Of a DNA stretch of 64,000 bases, positions 45,301 to 56,946 are shown one piece after another; position 1 is the first letter of the stretch, and each line of letters opens with the position of its first letter. This stretch comes from Avena insularis (Eukaryota; Streptophyta; Magnoliopsida; Poales; Poaceae). The DNA lies in NCBI GenBank assembly GCA_023614405.1, contig CM042685.1, positions 232,541,661 through 232,605,660 on the forward strand, given 5' to 3'. The notes below the pieces were generated by a model. That model worked only from the letters and a program-made list of their open reading frames with translations. It searched no databases and had not been told where the DNA came from. A program made the position numbers and the translations under genes.

Positions 45301-46293
45301 GGAGAGCGTCTTGACGCCATCACATCAACTCTTGATCCGCTGCCAACGCCAAGATCGTCACCTCATCCTCGCAAGTCAGCCGCCTATTCCGTAGCTCCTG
45401 CTTCGAGTTACAAATATTAGCAACTGAATCGGTATCAAATACCCGTGCACTACAACGAGGGCTAGTAAGGAAAACATCAATAACATGTATATCAAATATA
45501 CCTTTGATGGTGCCACCTTCTTGTCCAAGTACTTGGACAGTTGCACTTCCAAAGGACCCTTGTCCTTGCAATAGAAGCACTGGTCCGGTTTAGGACCAGA
45601 CTTGAGCTTCTTCTCAAGCGAGGGCAACGCTTGCCGCCGCCTTTCTTGAAGGGCTTCCTTGCACCCTTACCTTTCTTTAAGGTGGGGGGCTTGTTGACCA
45701 TCAACACATGATTATTCTTTTTGATGTTCACCTCCGCTACTTTCATCTTAGCAAAGAGCTTAGTGATCATATCAGTGGAACCAATCTGATTGTGATCAAC
45801 TACAAAACTTTTGTAGCTAGGAGTGTCAATCTTGAGCTCCTCCGAATCTGGCAAATCAGCTTGCTCAAAGGCGTTGAGTGTAGCCCGTCATCTCAATGGC
45901 GTGCTCACTAAAGGAACTCCTTCCTCCATATTGTAGTTAAAGAATTTCTTAGAGATCTCATATCTCTCGAACGGGCTTGAGTCTAAACATGTGTTTCCGC
46001 CTCGAGAATCTCAAAGGGCCCGGAACTCCTCAAAACGATTTTGAAGATCCGATTCCATAGCATACAACATGGCAATCTTAATCAAATCATAATCATCCTT
46101 GCCTTGATCGATACAGCTTTTTTCATCAGTCCGCATCTATAGCAGGCGTCACCTACGCTTTCTCAAGGACATAGTCCTTTGTCCACCAGAAGAATGATTC
46201 TCGAATGCGGAACCATTTGGTGAAGTTAGACCCATTGTTTCTAAGTTTTTCTATCTCAGCAAAAACGTTGAAGTTGAAGTTGGACTTGGCCAT
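42393..46293 (-). pseudogene. Angela-like gag-pol polyprotein, multiply broken
   Basis: From right to left on the minus strand: gag start at 46293 (MAKSNFNFNVFAEIEKL, then FTKWFRIRESFFWW); a Lys-rich nucleocapsid with remnant CFYCKDKG (about 45600); and a protease region (45580-45380). Next comes a GAG-pre-integrase segment (45131-44886, LGHIGVKCMKKLH), an integrase core end (44637-44419, NTTTSNGVSERNRTLLDMVR), the RT start (44062-43787, WLEAMNQLGSM and ECKWIFKKK) and the RT palm (43698-43332, catalytic LYVDDILII). RNase H traces lie at about 42840-42600 (LNGGAVS, FIIELGMVPSALDPLE). At least ten frame breaks separate these. It is non-functional. Confidence 0.88.
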
Positions 46294-47499
46294 GTGATCT
46301 CAGATTTGCAAGTACAATTTAGACTATGTTCATGATAAATAGTTCAACTTAATCAAATTACTAGATGAACTCCCACTAAATTCAACATCCCTCAAGTTGT
46401 TTAGTGAACATGATCCAAATTCACCACACCTAATCCGATCATCACGAGAAGAGATGTGGTTTCAATGGTGGACAACGGCGTCGATCATATCATTCATATG
46501 ACTCATGCTTAACCTTTCGGTTCTTGTGTTCCGAGGCCATGTCAGACATGCTAGGCTTGTCAAGTTAGACCCAAGTATTTCGGCGTGTGCAAAACTGGCT
46601 TGCACCCGTTGTATGTGAGCGAGAGTCTATAGCACCCGATCATCACGTGATGCTTGGACACTATTTAACTTTCGCAACGGTGCATACTTGGGGAGAACAC
46701 AGTTTTTATCTTGATCTTTAAGTGAGGAATCATCTTATAATGCTACCGTCGTGATCTAAGCATAATAAGGTACATAAAAGGATAAACATCACATGCATAT
46801 AACTTTATGTGACATGGTATAGCCAATCTTCGCGCAATGATCTCCATCTTGTGCGTTCCGGCATGATCTCCATCACTCCACCATGATTGCCTCCACCACG
46901 AATAGCAACTACAACTATTGCTAACTACTTAGTGATAAAGTAAAGCTATTACATGGCGTATAAGAAGTTGACTCGCAGGTCATACACAATTATAAAGACA
47001 ACCATATGGCTCCTGCCGGTTGTGTACTCATCGACATGCAAGTCGTGAAACATTACAAAACATGATCATCGCATACAATATACACATCACATCTTGGGCC
47101 ATACCATATCAGAGAAAACACTCCCTGCAAAAACAAGTTAGACGCCTCTACTTTGTTGGTGCATGTTTTACGTGGCTTATGGGAGTAGCAAGCTAAGAAC
47201 GATTCTTACCTACGGAAAGCCACAACGGTGATATTATGGTTGCCAAACTCCGGTGTTAATCCCATGACAACTATAGTGAGAGAAACTGACATCCACCAAC
47301 CTCATGTGTGGAACAAGCCACACGTCAAGTGCGGAGCCGGTCTCGCGAACGACGTCGCGTAAGGTTGGCCTGGACCGCTTCAATCTCACTATCCCGCGTC
47401 ATAAGAAGAACACAAACAAGAGGCTTGGAACAGAAAACATCAACGCCCGCAACAACCATGTTGCGTTCTACTCGTGAAACACATCTACGCATAGATCTA
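46294..47499 (-). other. Angela-like 5' leader between primer site and gag
   Basis: 1.2 kb of untranslated leader, read on the minus strand from the primer site at 47511 to gag at 46293. No gene is seen. Confidence 0.7.
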
Positions 47500-47511
47500 G
47501 CTCTGATACCA
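47500..47511 (-). promoter_or_regulatory. Primer binding site for initiator tRNA-Met (copia)
   Basis: The minus strand reads TGGTATCAGAGC, one base from the inner end of the 5' LTR (47513). Confidence 0.92.
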
Positions 47512-47512
47512 C

Positions 47513-47915
47513 TGAAGGATTTCGTGGCATAGTAAATCAAAATTTTCTACGGATGCGAACAGAGGGAAAGCCAAGATCTAATCTAGGAGATGCAAACAAC
47601 GAGAGAGATTGGATTAGATCTTCATACCCTTGAAGATTCGCACAGCGAAACGTTCATTTAACGTGGGTGATGTAGTCGTACTCGCTTCTCCTCCTCGCGA
47701 TCCGATCCGATCTAGCACCACAAGTGGCGGTGCCTCCGTGAGATGCACACGTGCAGCACCTCGACGTCTCCTCTTTCCTTGGTCCAGCAAGTATGGTGGA
47801 GAGATGGGTTGGATCTACAACGCGACGACGCGGTGCAATTGGTGGAGAATTTCTGCAGCAGGGCTTCGCCTACAAGCAGTCGGGAGGGAGAGAGGAGGGC
47901 AGCAGGGCGGCTAGG
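47513..47915 (-). repeat. Angela-like 5' LTR, inner piece
   Basis: It matches 40723-41140 of the other LTR and is interrupted at 47915 by the gypsy element. The matching sequence resumes at 59937 after the CTAGG duplication. Confidence 0.93.
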
Positions 47916-50781
47916 TGTAACACCGCGGTTCTGAAAAGACCGTGACTTCTATGTGACATGCCAATCCCTGGATCGGTTCATTGGCCCACAATAGAATAAG
48001 ATGAATAACATAGCAAAATATCCGTGTATCATAAATAACGAAGATCCAGAGTACCATTATTACAATAAAAGCTTAGCCCAAAGCTAGCTCAAATTATTCA
48101 GGTAGCAACATAAATAAAGCAAATCCTCCATTCTTCAAATTGCCCACAAGTGAACAAGTGCAGAGTGGAGTACCGTGGCCTATATCGATTACTCGGAATC
48201 GGAATAACCTGCAACATGAAACGTAGCAGCCCCGAAGGGTCAATACATGGAATGTATGGCAAGTAGAGCTAGTAAAGGAGACAATAGTACTAACATCTAC
48301 ATGCATATTTGGCAAGTGGCGATGTGTATGACTTGCATTCGCAAATACATTTGTCCTACTTTCGTAAACAGTTTTTGATTTTTTTTGAAAAGATCCCAAT
48401 TAAGTTAACCCAACAACATTAAAACAATTAAGAAATTTGAATGAGCGAGAAACATGTCATGAAATCAATATCAAGCAACTCAGTTGTCCATAACCGGGGA
48501 CACGGCTAATCGATTAGATTATACACCCTGCAGGGGTTAGTACACTTTACCCATGTGACTTGGCCAGCCCAGCTCGTACCATCACTCTCATTTTGGGTGA
48601 TGATAGGGAGAAGTCCAAGAAGACTGCTCGAAGTAGCACCCCAATCCCAACGCGCACCGGTCCAACCTACCAAAATTCTACATCTCTGGATACGCGGGTT
48701 CGAGTTACCACAACCTACTAAGTCCAACCAACCGCCCATTCCATTATTGGCACATGGTTGTACACGTAAGCTACACAATAAAGAAGCCAATCATTCTCTC
48801 TTGATACCTGGGTGCCTTTCCGCAATGAAACCACCAAAAATTATCAATACCATCACACCCAGGAGATTCATTGATTAAGTTGTTTTAGTTTTCACAAACC
48901 AATACTTTTAGAAACAACTTTCAGTGATGTAACCTAGCCCTCGTTCATCATAGCATGGCTAAGCACGTCTACCAACGGTGGTTCATCTACAAGGAAAGCC
49001 CTACCACATAATAGGTCATAGCATAGCGATAGTATCATCCTACACATGCAACTACAAAATACACGATAATGCATTGAAAATAGTAGGACGATATCATGAA
49101 CAAAGTAGCATCTACTTGCCTTGGTTTTAGCGGTCGGAAGAACAATCCACACACGAGCAAGCGTTGCACTCGTCACAATCTACACGATACAATTGCAATC
49201 ATAAACAAACAATCCACAAACATATGCAACAAAGATGATGCATGAAGGTATGCAAGGCAAGTGAATTGGTGCTACAGCTGCACCACATAATCCTAATCAA
49301 TAATACTACTGATTGCATGCATGGAAAATAGTTTTAGCGCTAGGAAAACTATTTCGCAAAAAGTAATGCTCAAAACTAGAGTAGAACTCAAATAATTCAC
49401 TATCGGTAGAATACTGTTTGTAAAATCTTGGAAGAATTCTACCACAAAGGCATCGCTGATAGAAACAGTACCAACTGGAATTACTCAAAAAGGAATTATA
49501 AAACTCCCCGAGTAATTAAAACACTGCAGAAAGCCACTAGACAGTTTCTGCAGAAGTCTTTACTGTAAGCCTATCTTTTTAATTCACGATGAGATTCCCC
49601 TCGTTCCACTGAATCCAGGGACATATCATACGCGATTTTTGGAGCTACGGATCTTTTTCTACGAATTATTTACTCGGAAAGGCCACTAACTAGTTTGATT
49701 AAACTGTACTAAACCTTGCTGCAAAAGTCTGAACCAAAGGTACAGCAAGATTCTACACGACTCACTGAATCTATACATATTTTATTTGCAATTTTTGGCC
49801 AAGCGGTTTAATTTCTACACAATTTACAAGTTTCTACCGAAATCTGTCAACTAAAACGATTAACGAAATTAACCACCAATCTGTTCTGACATCGTCAACT
49901 CTGCTGACCGGGCGCTGACTGCAGGCTCGACTAGTCAACGCCGAGTCTAACTGGTCAACGGCTGATCTGAACCACGATCTGAAATCCGACGGTCTGCAGG
50001 CTTACCCGGCGCAACAACTCCGGGCGGTGTGCGACGAACGTTCCGGTGCGGCTCGGGTTACACGGAGCGGGAGATTGTAGTGATTCGGATCAAAATGGTC
50101 ATCATGGCGTGGCGGCGGCAGCGAAAGGCGGATGTGCAGCGGCTCGGTATCTGTGGCTGAAGCGCCAGCAGCTTCGGTGCGTGAAGATGAGGCGGGCGGC
50201 GGTGCGAAGGCGGGCGGCAAACTGGAAGAGGAGGCGGCGCGGAAATGGGCGGCGGCGCAAAAGAAGGTGCGGCGGGTCATAAGGGAGGCGGCGCAGGCGT
50301 CGAGGAGGAGGCGGCGATCGAGGCGGCGGGGTGCGGTTCCTGAGATCGAGGCGGGGCGGTGCGGAAAACGAGGCAGGCGCGGGCTCGGTCCCTTGCTGGG
50401 AGCCTCTCTGGGTCCCAGGCACGGGCGCGCAATTGGACACGAACTCGGAAATCGGCCAGCAAATCGGCCCGTTTTCCACCCTTTTCATAAAACGGCGATA
50501 ACTTTTTCGTACGAGCTCCGAATCGAGCGATTCTTGCTCCTACGGTTTTGTAAAATCGAGGGGAACAATCTAGGGTCAAGGTTTGAGCGAAACCACTAGG
50601 CTACAAGGGTGGACAACACAAGTCCTACTAAAGCCTCTCGTAGGAGCCTCGTAGTAAAATAGAATAGGGATTTGAAAATAGCGTTTCGCCGATTCTTTTC
50701 AATCGACGGTTTTGCATGGAAAAGTATGATGCGATGATATGAATGATATGCAAGACCAAATCTAAAATTTGGGATGTGACA
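47916..50781 (-). repeat. Chromovirus 3' LTR
   Basis: The LTR is 2866 bp. On the + strand it starts tgtaacaccgcggttctg and ends aatttgggatgtgaca. It aligns with 56947-59931 along its length. The pair is very close at 47990-49560 and clearly less alike in the GC-rich part 49990-50450. Confidence 0.95.
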
Positions 50782-50793
50782 AGACTAACCCCC

Positions 50794-52206
50794 TTAAGAT
50801 GAATCTCGTCCCCGAGATTCGGCGCGGCTAGCAAATAGGTGTGGGTAGTCCTCTCGGAGGTCATCCTCACGCTCCCAAGTGGCTTCCTCTTCGGTGTGGT
50901 GGATCCACTGCACCTTGCAGAACTTGATTGTCTTGGTACGGGTAGTCCTCTCTGCTGTCTCCAGAATCTTGACCGGTTTTTCCTCATAGGTCAAGTCGTT
51001 CTCAAGCTGAACCTCCTCTAGCGGTACAATGTCTCTCAATGGTGTATCCACCATCTCTGGATGGCACTTCTTTAGCTGGGACACGTGGAACACATTGTGA
51101 ACAGCGGACAGAGCCTATGGCAACTCCAACTGATAAGCAACTTCTCCTTTGCGTGCTAAGACCCGATACGGTCCAATAAACCGAGGTGCCAGCTTACCCT
51201 TAATTCCAAATCTCTTGATTCCACGAAGTGGCGATACTCTGAGGTATGCTCTATCACCTATCTCATACACCACTTCCTTGCGCTTGGCGTCATCGTAGCT
51301 CTTCTGCCTTGATTGCGCTACCTTCAGCCTGTCCCTAACCAAGGCGACCTTCTCCTCAGCATCCTTGATCAAATCAGGCCCAAACAACTGACGTTCTCCT
51401 ACTCCATCCCATAGCAATGGAGTCCGACACCGTTTCCCATACAGCACATCGAACGGTGACGTCTTGATGCTGGTTTGATAGCTGTTGTTGTAGGAAAACT
51501 CAACATACGGCAAATTCTCATCCCAACTAGAGCCATGAGCCAAGGCGCAAGCTCTCAGCATGTCCTCCAAAATCTGATTCACCCTCTCGGTCTGTCCATC
51601 AGTCTGTGGGTGAAATGTTGTGCTAAACTCCAACCTAGTCCCAAGTGACTCGTGTAGCTGGCGCCAGAAGTGCGAGGTAAATTGGGTGCCTCTATCAGAT
51701 ACAGTACTCTTGGGAACTCCGTGTAGACACACAATCCTGTCCATGTAAATCTTAGCCAACTTTGCACTCGTATAGGTCGTCTTTACTGGTATAAAGTGGG
51801 CTACCTTGGTTAAATGGTCAACCGCTACCCAAATGGAGTCATATCCTGACCTGGTCCTGGGCAATCCTGTGATAAAATCCATTCCCACTCTATCCCACTT
51901 CCAATCCGGCACGGGCAATGGCTGTAGCAGTCCTGCTGGCTTCTGGTGTTCTGCCTTCACTCGGCTACATACATCACATAGGGCAATATGCTTGGCGATA
52001 TCTCCCTTCATGTTGTTCCACCAAAATCTGCTCTTCAAATCCATATACATCTTTGTGTTGCCCGGATGTATGGAGTATGGCGAGTTATGAGCCTCCTGCA
52101 GGATCAACTCTCTTATCTCCGGGTCGCTGGGCACACACAAACGGTCTCCATACCACAAGGTACCATGCTCATCCTCGCGAATATCCTTTTCCCGATTCTC
52201 CTTCAT
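50794..52206 (-). pseudogene. Chromovirus integrase with chromodomain-like tail (one stop)
   Basis: The minus-strand frame 52206-51115 carries the HHCC finger (H-x-H ... LCDVCSRVK) and a catalytic core with D,D,E in WVAVDHLTKV, TVSDRGTQF and DGQTERVN. It then has the GPY-type C-terminal block (FIGPYRVLARKGEVAYQLELP). A TAG at about 51117 cuts it. The same frame continues to 50794 with FHVSQLKKCHPEM and a chromodomain-like KVQWIHHTEEEATWEREDDL. The chromodomain would guide insertion into heterochromatin in intact elements. Confidence 0.9.
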
Positions 52207-52304
52207 CTTTTCCTTTATCTCCTCTATTTCCTTGTCTCCTACCTGAGCCTTTATGATCCCATCCCTGTGGCGTCGGTTGGACTTCCATTGTTGCTAAGTA
52301 TCCT

Positions 52305-53640
52305 TCAGATACTACCTCCGCCTAAGGTCCTTGAATTGCTTGCACAAATCCTCGGCAATTCACCAATTGTCAATCCATTGGCATAAACCTTCCGGCTCAG
52401 AGCATCTGCTACTACATTGGCTTTTCCTGGGTGGTATTGCAGATTCATATCATAGTCCTTGATAAGCTCCAACCATCTCCTTTGCCTCATGTTCAGTTCC
52501 TTCTGCGTGAGTATGTACTTCAGGCTCTTGTGGTCGGTGTACACATCACAGTGTTTTCCCATTAAGTAATGCCTCCATACCTTGAGCGCATGAACCACTA
52601 ACGCTAACTCCAAGTCGTGTGTGGGGTAATTCCGCTCATGGTGTTTAAGTTGTCGCGAGGCATACGACACCACTCTCCCATCTTGCATCAGCACACTCCC
52701 AAGTCCCTGTCGAGAAGCGTCACAGTACACTTGGAAATCCTTCTGAAGATCTGGTAAACAGAGAACAGGCGCGGTCACTAGTCGACGCTTCAGTTCCTGA
52801 AAGCTAGCTTCACACACATTCGTCCATTCAAACTTTCTCTCCTTCTTCAGAAGTTCAGTCATCGGCTTAGCAATCTTGGAAAAGTTTTCAATGAACCTTC
52901 TGTAATATCCAGAAAGTCCCAAAAAGCTTCGAATCTCTCCTGCATTCTTGGGTGCTTCCCACTCTGTCACTGCGGTCACTTTGCTTGGATCAACAGCGAC
53001 TCCTTCTCCTGACACTACGTGTCCAAGAAATCCAACAGTGTTAAGCCAGAATTCACACTTGCTGAATTTGGCATACAACTTGTGTTCCCTTAGCTTCTCC
53101 ATAATCAGTCGCAGATGCTTCTCATGCTCAGCATCATCCTTGGAATATATCAGTATGTCGTCAATAAACACCACCACGAACTTGTCCAATAAATACCTTG
53201 TTCATCATGGTCATGAAATATGCTGGGGCATTCGTTAGTCCAAAAGACATAACCGTATATTCATATAGACCATACCTAGTGGTGAAGGCGGTTTTTGGTA
53301 CGTCCTCCTCCCGGATCTTCAATTGGAAGTAGCCTGATCACAGATCAATCTTGCTGAACACCTTCGCTCCTTCCAGTTGATCAAACAAATCATTTATGTT
53401 CGGTAGAGGGTACTTGTTCTTGATGGTCACTTCATTCAGCGAGCGGTAGTCCACCACTAATCTCTTGGTGCTGTCTTTCTTCTCCACAAACAGAACAGGT
53501 GCACCCCATGACGACGAACTAGGCTGAATGAATCCCTTGTCCAACTGCTCTTTCAGCTGCTTCTTCAATTCCTTCAGCTCATCCACATCCATCTTATATG
53601 GTCTCTTTGCTATAGGTCCTGCTCTCGCATCAGTCGATAA
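52305..53640 (-). pseudogene. Chromovirus reverse transcriptase-RNase H (broken)
   Basis: 53592-53338 encodes the RT start ([44 protein letters not shown]) and ends at a TGA in the place of a conserved Arg codon. 53330-53200 continues ([20 protein letters not shown]) to a one-base shift near 53190. 53189-52305 then holds the catalytic [21 protein letters not shown] and RNase H ([34 protein letters not shown]). A frameshift near 52315 separates it from integrase. Confidence 0.9.
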
Positions 53641-53739
53641 GAAACTCTACTTCCTGTCGGTGGCATCCCAGCAGCTCTTCCGAAACACGCCGGGTAATCC
53701 CTAATCAGCACAAGATCCATGCTAACCCCTTAAGAGAAT

Positions 53740-55196
53740 TCAACTTACACTTTCACGGTCGACAACTGACTTGAATCTAATCCTCTTACCATCCGGGGTT
53801 TTGAGTGAAACAGCTCGCTGTGCACAATCTATGTGTCCCCCATGCATAGACATCCAATCCATTCCCAGAATAAGTCTAATCCCTGTGAATCCAACACTAC
53901 CAAATGTGCACTGAAGTTGTGCGTTCCAATCCTCACAGTTAAATTGCGGCATCCCGCACTAGCTATCATATCTCCTCCAGGTGAACTCATTCTAATAGAC
54001 CTTTGCATAGACTCAGTAGGTAGCTTATACTTATCCACGAATGCCCTTGATATGAATGAATGCGATGCACCAGTATCGAAAAGTATAAGTGCTGGGTGAG
54101 TGTTGATTGGGAACTTACCAATCACAAGGTCAGGCTCATTTGGAATCTCCTCCACATTCATGTGGTTCACTGTGGCCTTCTCGCTGTTGGTTGGCTTCAG
54201 TCCCTTCCTCTCCGGACAGTTGTCAGCATAATGTCCCTTCTGTTTACACTTGAAGCACGTCACCTCACTCAGATCCTTCTTCACAAAGCTGCGATCGCGG
54301 TTGCGGTCATGTCCACCGTGTCCTCCAGAGTGGTGAGAGTGTCCTCCCTTGTGGCTGTGGTGGCTGCTCCTATGGTTGTCATGACGATGCCCATCGCCTC
54401 CATGGTGGTGGCGGTCATGGCTCCCATGGTCACTTCCTCCATGCTTGGAGTGTCCATCATATGAAGTGCGAGACTTGTGGTGTGAACCAGAGTGGTGATT
54501 GTTGTTCTTTCTCTTGCGGTTCTCCACCTGTTTGTGCTTCCCTTCCAAGATCCTGGCCTTGTCCATGAGCTCCTGGAAAGTGGGCAAGAAACCACCGAGG
54601 CTGTCTGAAAGCTCATCACCGAGGCCATCCAAGAATCTCTCCTCCTTTTGCATCAGTGTCAACATCCTCAGTGCATAACGGACAGGTTGTTGAACTCCTC
54701 AATGTACTCGCCACGATGCGATTGGTTTTACGCAAGTTATGAACTCCTTCCTCTTCAGGCTCAGAACTCCTGAAGACACGTGGTTGGTCCTGAAACCTTC
54801 CTCAAACATTGCCCAAGTCACGGTATCCAGCGGGTGGGTGATCTGAAAAGTGTCCCACCAAGAAGCGGCTGGTCCCTCCAGTAGGTGAGCGGCAAACCTC
54901 ACCTTCTCGGCATCAGTGCATCCAACAGTTACCAGATCCTTGTTGACTGAACGCAACCAGTCGAGAGCAACCATAGGTTCCGTTGCAGTAGAGAACTTAG
55001 CTGACCTTAGCCTCAGAAATCTGGTGAGAGCATCTCCCTGAGGCTGATTGTTTCCATTGTTGTTGTTCTGATTTGTCATGAACTGAGTCATCACTTGGGT
55101 CAGCTGTGCCTGAGCTGCCATGAGTTGCTCCAACTCAGTGGGTTGACAGCAGGGAGGCATCTGCGGTTCAGCACAGGTAAGTTTAGAAAGATTCAA
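53740..55196 (-). pseudogene. gag: Chromovirus gag and protease (broken)
   Basis: 55196-54699 is the capsid part (LDWLRSVNKDLVTVGCTDAE, LEGPAASWWDTF), shifted before 54665. 54665-53829 continues with a His/Gly/Ser-rich stretch of about 75 residues, then a CCHC knuckle (C-x2-C-x4-H-x4-C, residues about 140-153). The protease active site LFDTGASHSFIS follows. After another shift the protease end is at 53952-53740 (LILGMDWMSMHGGHIDC). The His-rich linker is unusually long. Confidence 0.88.
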
Positions 55197-55775
55197 CTAC
55201 GATAATAGGATTCTACCCATGCATATGATCAAACAACAACAAACAATAGCAGACAATCACAAGCAAGCAACACATCAACAAACAAGTGATCCAGCAACAT
55301 CCCAGATGTTACCCTAGCAGTATATACCTACTGAAATAGTTTTACAAGAGTTGGCAATGGTTAACTAAACAGTTGATCAACTAAACAACAAAACAGCAAT
55401 CTGCCAGAACAGTCCAGCAGCGTTCGCGAATTTTTCTGCCTGACTTAAACTCGTCAGAAAAATTAGCTGATTTTTGCACATATAGTACAGAGAGTTTCGC
55501 ATCAGCCCAATTTTTTCAGAGTTTTCCCAGTTACCAGAAAAATATAAAAAATCGTATAGTACTGCTGTATCAGCAGAAAAACTGCAGCGAGAATAACACA
55601 GATAGTAACCAAATTGCCATAACTCTTTCATAAAATTCGCACAAATAATTCCTGGGATATTGGAGTACACAAATAAGCAACTAATCACTCTTAAACTAAC
55701 ATGAACTAAGCTTCACAACGATCGAGACTAATCCTAACGAATTTGCCTAACGTGGACTAATTGGTGGACTTCTAT
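55197..55775 (-). other. Spacer between the extra ORF and gag
   Basis: No convincing frame is seen; the 103-residue frame at 55377-55688 has no domain. It may be an untranslated link or an intron that lets gag be made from a spliced RNA, which is inference. Confidence 0.4.
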
Positions 55776-56778
55776 CTACTTCTTGAAGAGGTTGCAGTAG
55801 GTCCTTGCTGTCATGCGTTGACGCTTCGGCTCGCGGTACAACCATGGCGGCGGAGTGTACACCTCTCCTGAATCATCACTTGAGATCTCAAACTCCACCT
55901 CTTCTGGATTCTCCTCTTATTCTTCACTCTTAGCTGCAACTGCAACAACTTCATCTCCTCCACCATCATCGTCTCCATCATTATCATCCTCGTCCTCATC
56001 ATCATCATCATCGTTCCCACTGTCATCATCATCCCCATTTTTGCCATCATCTCCATTGTCATCATCAGAGGGTGGATTCAGCTGTGCCTGGAGAGCGGCA
56101 ATGCAGGATGTCATAGCTTCAATAGTTTGGTCCCTTTCCGGACGGTCCCCCCTTTGCAACTGTTTTATGTTCGGTGTTCTCCTGCACAGCTTACCATGAA
56201 GGTGAGCTATGGTTTCATCTCTGCTATCGTGGCATTCTCCAGAACTCCCACAGCTTCATGCAGGGTGTCAATCTCCTGTCCTTGGACCACCATACCATTG
56301 CTAGCAAAATCTGCAATCTCCTTTATCATCATCACTTTCTCAGCTAGAGCTCCATTCTCCTTTTCCATGTCCTCTATGTGCCTCCGACGGGGCGGCATGT
56401 TGTTCCTGTCGCCCGGGGTAACCACAATGTGCCCATCTTCATCACGCCTCCCATAGTCACGGTAGGGTGAATCTGCTGGCAATAGGTGTCGGACATTATG
56501 GCACTGGCGAGACAGGGCTTCATGTATGGACAAGTTGATTCCTAGTCCCCAGTTGCAGTATGTCTTGGTGTAGATCAAATGCACTGGATTTGGCAAGGCG
56601 ACATCCCTGAATATGAAGGTAGTGATCTCCCATGCATCCTCTCCATATCCATAGGTGTACAGTCTTCTTCCCTTGAACATGGGCAGTGGCAATCCCAATA
56701 TCATGAGAGCTGTGCTAACTGCCTTGCAAAGGGCCTTGGTGACTCCATGGTGGCATACTCAGTCCTGACTTCTCCCAT
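55776..56778 (-). pseudogene. Extra ORF ahead of gag in the chromovirus, unknown function (shifted)
   Basis: On the minus strand an ATG at 56778 (MGEVRTEYATMESPRPFARQ) is followed by a shift. 56704-56207 then reads LPLPMFKGRRLYTYGYGEDA, YTKTYCNWGLGINLSIHEAL and a helical segment (DMEKENGALAEKVMMIKEIA). After another shift, 56159-55917 has QTIEAMTSCIAALQAQLNPP and a run of about 40 Asp/Asn/Gly residues. The tail ends SSDDSGEVYTPPPWLYREPK to a stop at 55776. It would give a protein of about 320 residues with a structured N-terminus, coiled coil and acidic tail. I do not know its function. It lies between the primer site and gag, on the element's sense strand. Confidence 0.7.
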
Positions 56779-56932
56779 CTAACAAGTAAAAGAGGAAAGT
56801 GTGAGAATAGCATATGGTAAGAATTTACGAGGGTGAAAGGCATAAGATGAAAGACAGAGTTAATATAGGCTTTAGTAAATCTATGGCTTCCTAATCCAAT
56901 ACTAGGTCACGATCCTACAGTCGACACACGGG

Positions 56933-56945
56933 CTCTGATACCATC
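56933..56945 (-). promoter_or_regulatory. Primer binding site for initiator tRNA-Met (gypsy)
   Basis: The minus strand reads TGGTATCAGAGCC, just inside the 5' LTR (inner end 56947). Confidence 0.9.
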
Positions 56946-56946
56946 C

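Noticed and set aside
50102..50599. Frames of 100-155 residues inside the chromovirus 3' LTR
   Set aside because: They fall in the GC-rich part of an LTR, are not kept in the partner LTR (58980-59600) and have no domain.
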